A stretch of 64,000 nt of DNA from Phoronis australis (taxonomy: Eukaryota; Phoronida; Phoronidae): contig NMRA01000319.1 in the NCBI GenBank assembly GCA_002633005.1, positions 103,546-167,545 on the forward strand. Direction: 5' to 3'. The notes under the pieces were generated by a model. That model was given only the letters and a program-made list of their open reading frames with translations. It was not told the DNA's origin and searched no databases. Positions within the stretch are counted from its first letter, which is position 1. The number at the start of each line of letters is the position of its first letter. Positions 58,870 through 64,000 of this stretch are shown here, one piece after another. The translations under genes and the position numbers were made by a program.

Positions 58870-59540
58870 AGGTCGCATTTTTTGTAAGATTCGCACAAAA
58901 TTTACGCGCAAACTCTATGTTACTTCCAGAATACCTGCAAGTTATGGACTTCCGATTTAAGATGGCGGAAATATTGGTCATTGAGTTTGAACACCTCGAT
59001 TTCAGGACGAAAACGTTTTCTCCTGTAGAGGGCGCATGGTAAAACCGACTGCTTCGAAATTTTTCGTGTCTTACTTTCCTCTGATTAGCTACCATCAAGT
59101 TTTGCTTAACCGGAAGTTGTATTCAAAATGGCGGAACTGGCGCATTTTCATAAATTTACAGTCGTCTGGGGTTTTATTTTGAACGGAATTAGGGTTAGGG
59201 TCGCGCTCTACAGTTAGCATTTTTTTCTCATTCGCATGAAATTCACGCACAACCTTTAGCTCCAGAATAGCTCGAAGCTTATTGTTTTTGTCATGATAAA
59301 ATTCAAGATGGCGGACGTGACAGCCATATTGTCTTCGATTTAAGACTCAAATGCTGAGTGAGGCCACAATTGTTGACGTACGCAGATGAAAATCTGTAAG
59401 GTTAATGCAGCTGCAATTGTTAACTTCTGGTCAAAGATGGCAGAAATATTGGTTGCTGTGTTTTTGATGCAGACGGCGCATTGTAAAACCAATTGATTCG
59501 AATAAGTTTTAGATTGTGTCTTTTTGGAATTTAATTATTT
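58870..59540. repeat. Diverged tandem repeat array, about three units
   Basis: Related blocks recur near 58870-59060, 59235-59330 and 59395-59490. They share a cgca.aa.tttacgc(g/a)caa block, ACTTCCAGAATA/CTCCAGAATA, AAGATGGC(G/A)GAAATATTGGT and GCGCAT(g)GTAAAACC(g/a)A. Each unit is about 150-250 bp. No coding frame was seen. Confidence 0.5.
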
Positions 59541-60856
59541 CTGTACTCGCTAGATCGTCGCTAAATACATGCACTATGTGAAATAAAATGTATTTACTGT
59601 ATTTTTTAAAATGATTCTAGGTGTGGCTATAACCGCATAACTACTGCCTTCACCCAATTGCAGAACTTAGGTGCATGCACCTATATGCGGTACATTTGAG
59701 TACAAAAATCTTACGAAAAAAAGCGATGATCCGCATTTAGGCGCAGGCCAGACAGCGCGTGCAACGTGAACCGCCGCCATATTAGTAGGGGGAAGACAAA
59801 AGTTAACAAAATCACGCTGGCCCGGCTATAGAAAATGGGAAATATCCAGGATAACTTTTTTAAATTCAAATGCTAGAGACGTTTTAAAATACTGCTAACA
59901 TAAAGAAAGCAATGTATACATGCAACCCACGGATTGCTTAAACGGTCAGTGCATAGACACAATTCTTAATTGTTTGGCTGAAATTCTCAGTGCTAGTAGG
60001 GCCAGAAAAGGTTTTGCCGGCTGTTGTCGAAATGACAATTCTAGCGAAATGTAGACATTTTACTACAGTTTGGAAAACATTTAATTTATACATTTATATT
60101 AGCTACGTGGGAATATACTTAACCTTTTCTTATTTATAGTTCTGTCCACAAACCGACAAGACGATCAGCTGTCAAGGAGGCTCTCGCGCCATTTAATCAC
60201 TGCATTTCCAAAATTTTTAGTCGTCTGTAGTTAACAAAAAGTGTCTTAGTGAAATCTAAAAACTTTAAGTCTTAAAAAACAGTCGGTAAACGCGTCGATT
60301 TTCCTCTTATTTATTCAATGTATGTCTCTCCCCAGTGTCTGAAAAGCAAACGAGAACTCCAGATTGGAGCGCAAAATCGCGCGTGGTTGAGCTGCATGCG
60401 AAAAAAGATGGTGAACGACCATTGGAGCCTGACGACGATAGGTATCTTGACCATAGTATCGAAAACTGTCCACCATTGTTTCTATGCTTTTATTTCCCCT
60501 CGACCTACATGCCGCATGCAAAACCGGCCCTAGACGCAATCAACAGAGTGGTTCAAATGCAAAATTTTCAGAAAGCCGAGTGCTGACTGAAATGAGTGAC
60601 AAACTGAGTGCGATTCTTGCAATGCTGCAACCAAACACAGAAATGAAATGAGGTTCGATTGTTACTTTTGGCCATGAATAAGTTCCCGTGGCCCCGTTAG
60701 GCCCTCTCACGCCCGTGCCAGCCACCACCTATTGGTCAGTGCTGATGAGCATAAACTAAATGCCTATTAAGTGACGTGTGTGGTGTTGAGTCAACTCTCA
60801 GCCAAGTATATTATTATGTGTCCAAAGAAGATTATCTGATAAGTTAAACATTAGCA
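59541..60856. other. Region with no firm gene; one possible exon at about 60332-60586
   Basis: A pyrimidine-rich CTCTCCCCAG precedes an open frame (SEKQTRTPDW... to a stop at 60586), so it could be a last exon, but no partner exon was found. A perfect 16-bp palindrome (TAGGTGCATGCACCTA) lies at 59668-59683. Confidence 0.3.
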
Positions 60857-61486
60857 GTGCATGAACCTGGCATTGCTAGACAACTGAGTTTCTCGAAACA
60901 CATTTCCGGGCTCGACCAGCCGTTGTTACAATGTGATCGAATCTACGGTCGTTCCGTCCACACCAGAGCCAGCGCCCCCATATGTACATTGTATGTTCGC
61001 ATCAGTCCATCTGAATTAGAATACACTGTGTGGCTTATTAGACGAGGGGGTGGAGAAAATTTGGCCAGCGCAGCAAACAATGGAACCAGAAGGGGAATGT
61101 TACAGAGGCCGCAGCGACAGCGAAATACACATAAGAGAGGTGAATTAATTGTATTTAAACGAGAACTCAATTTGTCAACTATTCTCGCGGGAAAGTTTTT
61201 AAAATTTTCAATTGGCCAATCACACAGCTTTTTCAGTGAAGCATCACAGCATCAAGACATATTGCTCAAACAACGTGTGAGAAATGAGATCCATGCAATA
61301 GCCGGAATCGGAAGACTGGAGATTTTAGTTGGTAAGTTTGAATTTCATGCTTGTGAGCAACATCCAATCATGTCGATATCTTTGCTAAAAATCCCAAGAA
61401 TAGTTAAAAGATGGGAATACACGACATACAAGTCATGGCATGTTGGCACCACACGGTCTAATTTTAAGCTGTCTCGTGTCAGGTAA
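60857..61486 (+). other. Unrecognised 209-codon open frame
   Basis: This open frame is unusually long for such A/T-rich spacer sequence. It has no good start (GTG) and no recognised motif. The middle is basic (RRGMLQRPQRQRNTHKRGE). It may be an exon, a decayed mobile-element frame, or chance. The rest to 63014 shows only a T16-type tract near 61868 and no supported gene. Confidence 0.25.
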
Positions 61487-63014
61487 AAGAACAGAACGTG
61501 ACTATTTTTATGGAATGGATCTAGACGAATGCATTAATTTGGTGGCATTCTCCTTTTACAAAGCTAAATACCTGGAAGTGCCGCCTCTGGAATACCTGAA
61601 TTACATGTAGGATGTAGAAAAGGGTGCCGAGACATGAGAAAAAAATATTCACCTAAATCTTAAAAGAGCGTATGAGGGACTGATTGGTTTGGTTCTGTAC
61701 ATGTATATGATAAAATGCAACAATGCTATCTATTGTGCTTTTGATAAGGGTGAAAACAGGTTCGTGTCATTGCCGAACAAAGTATACCAATAAAAACATA
61801 AAAGGACGAATATGAATTTTTCAGCGGTGTCACGTAAAATGCTAAAAGTTTGCTTTGTTTACACTGGTGTTTTTTTTTTTTTTTTGTTGCTTTTAGCATC
61901 ACAGCGTGTGTGCCTATTGTTACGTTTTGTCCTACCTTCAGTGTGTTAGCGTTTTATTTTACACCTTAGGCCTCGTGTATCGAAACTTTCGGATTTTGAT
62001 GACTTATGTACAGTCTGCATTCGAATTTTGACATTTAATTCATAAAGAATTTTTATAACTCTCTTACTTATGATTTAAAAAATATGAAAACTTATTTTGA
62101 AATTATAATACATATGCTACTTTGGGGTTGCGTGGTCTCTTGCACGTGGCTACCTCTACTGCTATCAAGCATGGGCACAGTATATAGCAGAGATTAAGCA
62201 GTCGGTCGCTGCTGAAATGTTGTATGTAGATGAAAATTGTACAAACCTCTTCAGTGATGAGCACGTCATAAATGGGGTGGCGATAGTTGTTAAAACATAA
62301 CCAATTTCGGAAAAAATAATTCGCAAAATCGATCTTTTTTTCAATGGTCAAAGGCTTCCGAATTGTTATGAATGCACACAGTTTCTCAGAATGATTTACT
62401 GATGGTAACTATGGTAACTATGGTACTTGTTTGGTGCTATTAGTCTTTCATGAAAAAGTGAAAAAATCTATTGTCGGCCATACTGTGTCCTAAATTGGTG
62501 AGATTTTCAGAGTGGGAGTGGAGTTTGTCACATATGTAAAATCACGTTTTCTGCACACAAACTCTCGTCCCCTCCACCAGATATCAACACTTAGTCGAAT
62601 TAAGCGTCTGCTAGTTCTGAGAAAAATTAACAAACTTCTGAGGTACGTTTCTTAAATCTTCAGTCATTTTTCATGAAACAGTAACCAGAGGTTCAGTTAA
62701 CTCAAAACAGTTTTTCGAATTATAACTCTTCGTTTTAACCACTGCGATGTTCCACAATTGAAAAAGACGTGTAGAGTCACCAAGTTCACTCGGTCCTGGG
62801 TCCGATCTTGCCTTTATCCCCACGTACGGATTGTATTTCCCGTTTACCTCTAAAACTTCTCACTGTTCGGCCATTTCCTGGTCTCCAATTACCACAGGGT
62901 ATTGGATCAAACATCTTTGACACTGGAACATTAAAAACTTTTTTCAAAGCCATTGATATTTCGGTGACAACTGACATTAAAATTTTGAATCTCGAAAGAC
63001 GACATCGAGGTTGC

Positions 63015-63965
63015 TTATAAAACCGTGCTCATTCTACGCGTTTGTTTCGCCATATTTAAGAGCTGAACTCTGCTTGTTGTTGAAGCTTTCCGATTGGATG
63101 CGCTGTCATGTTTTGGAGCAGTCAGCCGAGTAACTATTTCGCGCTCATCTTGAGTCGAAATATCCTCGTAATCGCCTTCAGACAAAAACCGTCTTTTCCG
63201 ACTTCGCGACCTTGTCTCACGAAATTCTCTAAATATCGCTGAAGTCGTTTTGCTTCTCACAAGAGGTGGAAATCGCGACTCTTCTGCTAATCTTTTTAAC
63301 AGATGTTTCTTTTTGCCATCGGGCAAAAAGCGGTCCATCAATTTGTTCTTTTCGCCTTCGATAAACCTTTTCACAGAAAACTGTGTTTTGCATTCTCCGG
63401 GAAAGATTTGAGACTCCTTGCGATTATATGCAATTGCGTTTTTGTACTCTAAACTTCCATACAACGTCCGATTAACGTTTCGTTTTTTAGGCTTGGTTGG
63501 CAACTCCGGCAGTTCCTCTGGGCTGGTAGGCGCTTCAATCGATTTTGCCTTCTGAGTTATAAACACGTCATCATCGATATCAACATCTAAAAGTTTTTTC
63601 AAATTGAACGGATCCTTGAACTGGTGCCTTTGGCGTCCGTTGAAATTTGACGTATTCAAAGATGCGTGTACATGATTGGAGGGAGGTGCAGTTCCTTGTA
63701 CGTATATAGATGAAGTGGAGGACGAGCTACGTTGGGGACTTGGGGAAGATTTTTTTGACGCACCTGTAGGGTTTTTCGTCTCAAGCGATTCGTGTTTCAA
63801 TCGATGTCGTTGATATACCTGTCTATACGCGTGTAGCTCTAGCAGTTCCTTCTTAGTTCCTTGAAAATCACGTTCAAGGTTTGCGCTTGACTTTTTGACC
63901 TGTTTATTCATGTCCAGCATCGTCTGGCGAAGTTTCGCCTTTTCCTTTTCGTTCTTTTGGCTCAT
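63015..63965 (-). CDS. Uncharacterised coiled-coil/disordered protein, 316 aa
   Basis: A single uninterrupted frame starts at ATG (MSQKNEKEKAKLRQ) and ends at TAA. Residues about 1-60 are charged with regular hydrophobics and suit a coiled coil (LRQTMLDMNKQVKK...LELHAYRQVYQRH). Residues about 65-110 are Ser/Thr/Pro-rich and likely disordered. A conserved-looking core follows (DPFNLKKLLDVDIDDDVFITQK, about 117-140), then PTSPEELPELPTKPKKR. The C-terminal third is Arg/Lys-rich (SRSRKRRF, TRRMSTVL). No enzyme motif, signal peptide or membrane segment is seen. It may be intronless or the first exon of a longer gene. Cytoplasmic or nuclear location and a scaffold role are guesses only. Confidence 0.65.
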   Translation of the reverse strand: MSQKNEKEKAKLRQTMLDMNKQVKKSSANLERDFQGTKKELLELHAYRQVYQRHRLKHESLETKNPTGASKKSSPSPQRSSSSTSSIYVQGTAPPSNHVHASLNTSNFNGRQRHQFKDPFNLKKLLDVDIDDDVFITQKAKSIEAPTSPEELPELPTKPKKRNVNRTLYGSLEYKNAIAYNRKESQIFPGECKTQFSVKRFIEGEKNKLMDRFLPDGKKKHLLKRLAEESRFPPLVRSKTTSAIFREFRETRSRSRKRRFLSEGDYEDISTQDEREIVTRLTAPKHDSASNRKASTTSRVQLLNMAKQTRRMSTVL

Positions 63966-64000
63966 TGTAAACAGCGCCTCCTCACTGACGCGAACTGAAC

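Noticed and set aside
1-64000. CRISPR arrays, bacterial operons, rRNA genes
   Set aside because: No regularly spaced direct repeats with unique spacers, no tightly packed co-oriented genes and no rRNA-like sequence were seen; splice structure shows a eukaryote.

Overview
This is a gene-sparse, intron-rich, A+T-rich animal (metazoan) window. Genes are split by GT-AG introns of 0.3-4 kb, and several families of non-LTR retrotransposons, Penelope-like elements and a tRNA-type SINE are present. The NACHT-WD40 and TRIM genes, the mix of CR1-like, L1-like and Penelope-like elements and the recurrent octamer TACATGTA best fit an anthozoan cnidarian, perhaps a stony coral. That assignment is inference; another invertebrate cannot be excluded.

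Layout. 1-2.6 kb: retroelement debris (an L1-like reverse transcriptase and a Penelope-type GIY-YIG remnant). 2.8-15.6 kb, minus: an NWD1-type NACHT/WD40 gene in nine exons whose reading phases all join. It lacks only its first exon and ends in a CaaX-like tetrapeptide. 16-22.3 kb: no confident gene; dispersed repeats, a GC-rich hairpin, a perfect 28-bp palindrome and a SINE. 22.4-32.4 kb, plus: a six-exon receptor-like gene with two diverged copies of a two-exon extracellular module, one membrane helix and a cytoplasmic tail with two PPxY motifs. A large inverted repeat with a (CA)n centre lies just after it. 33.7-42.3 kb, minus: a complete seven-exon orphan gene (398 aa). 45.6-46.6 kb, minus: a two-exon single C2H2-finger protein (241 aa). 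49.7-52.9 kb, plus: a nearly full-length CR1-like LINE with one frameshift. 55.2-56.4 kb, plus: a RING/B-box TRIM exon. 58.4-59.5 kb: a second Penelope remnant and a diverged repeat array. 63.0-64.0 kb, minus: a 316-aa coiled-coil/disordered protein.

The NACHT-WD40 and TRIM families often act in innate sensing and ubiquitin signalling, and PPxY motifs often recruit WW-domain ubiquitin ligases. No operon-like relation among these genes is visible, so any joint role is speculation. The two previously unlabelled genes most worth attention are the two-module PPxY receptor and the 398-aa orphan. Both were assembled here by eye from splice signals and intron phase.
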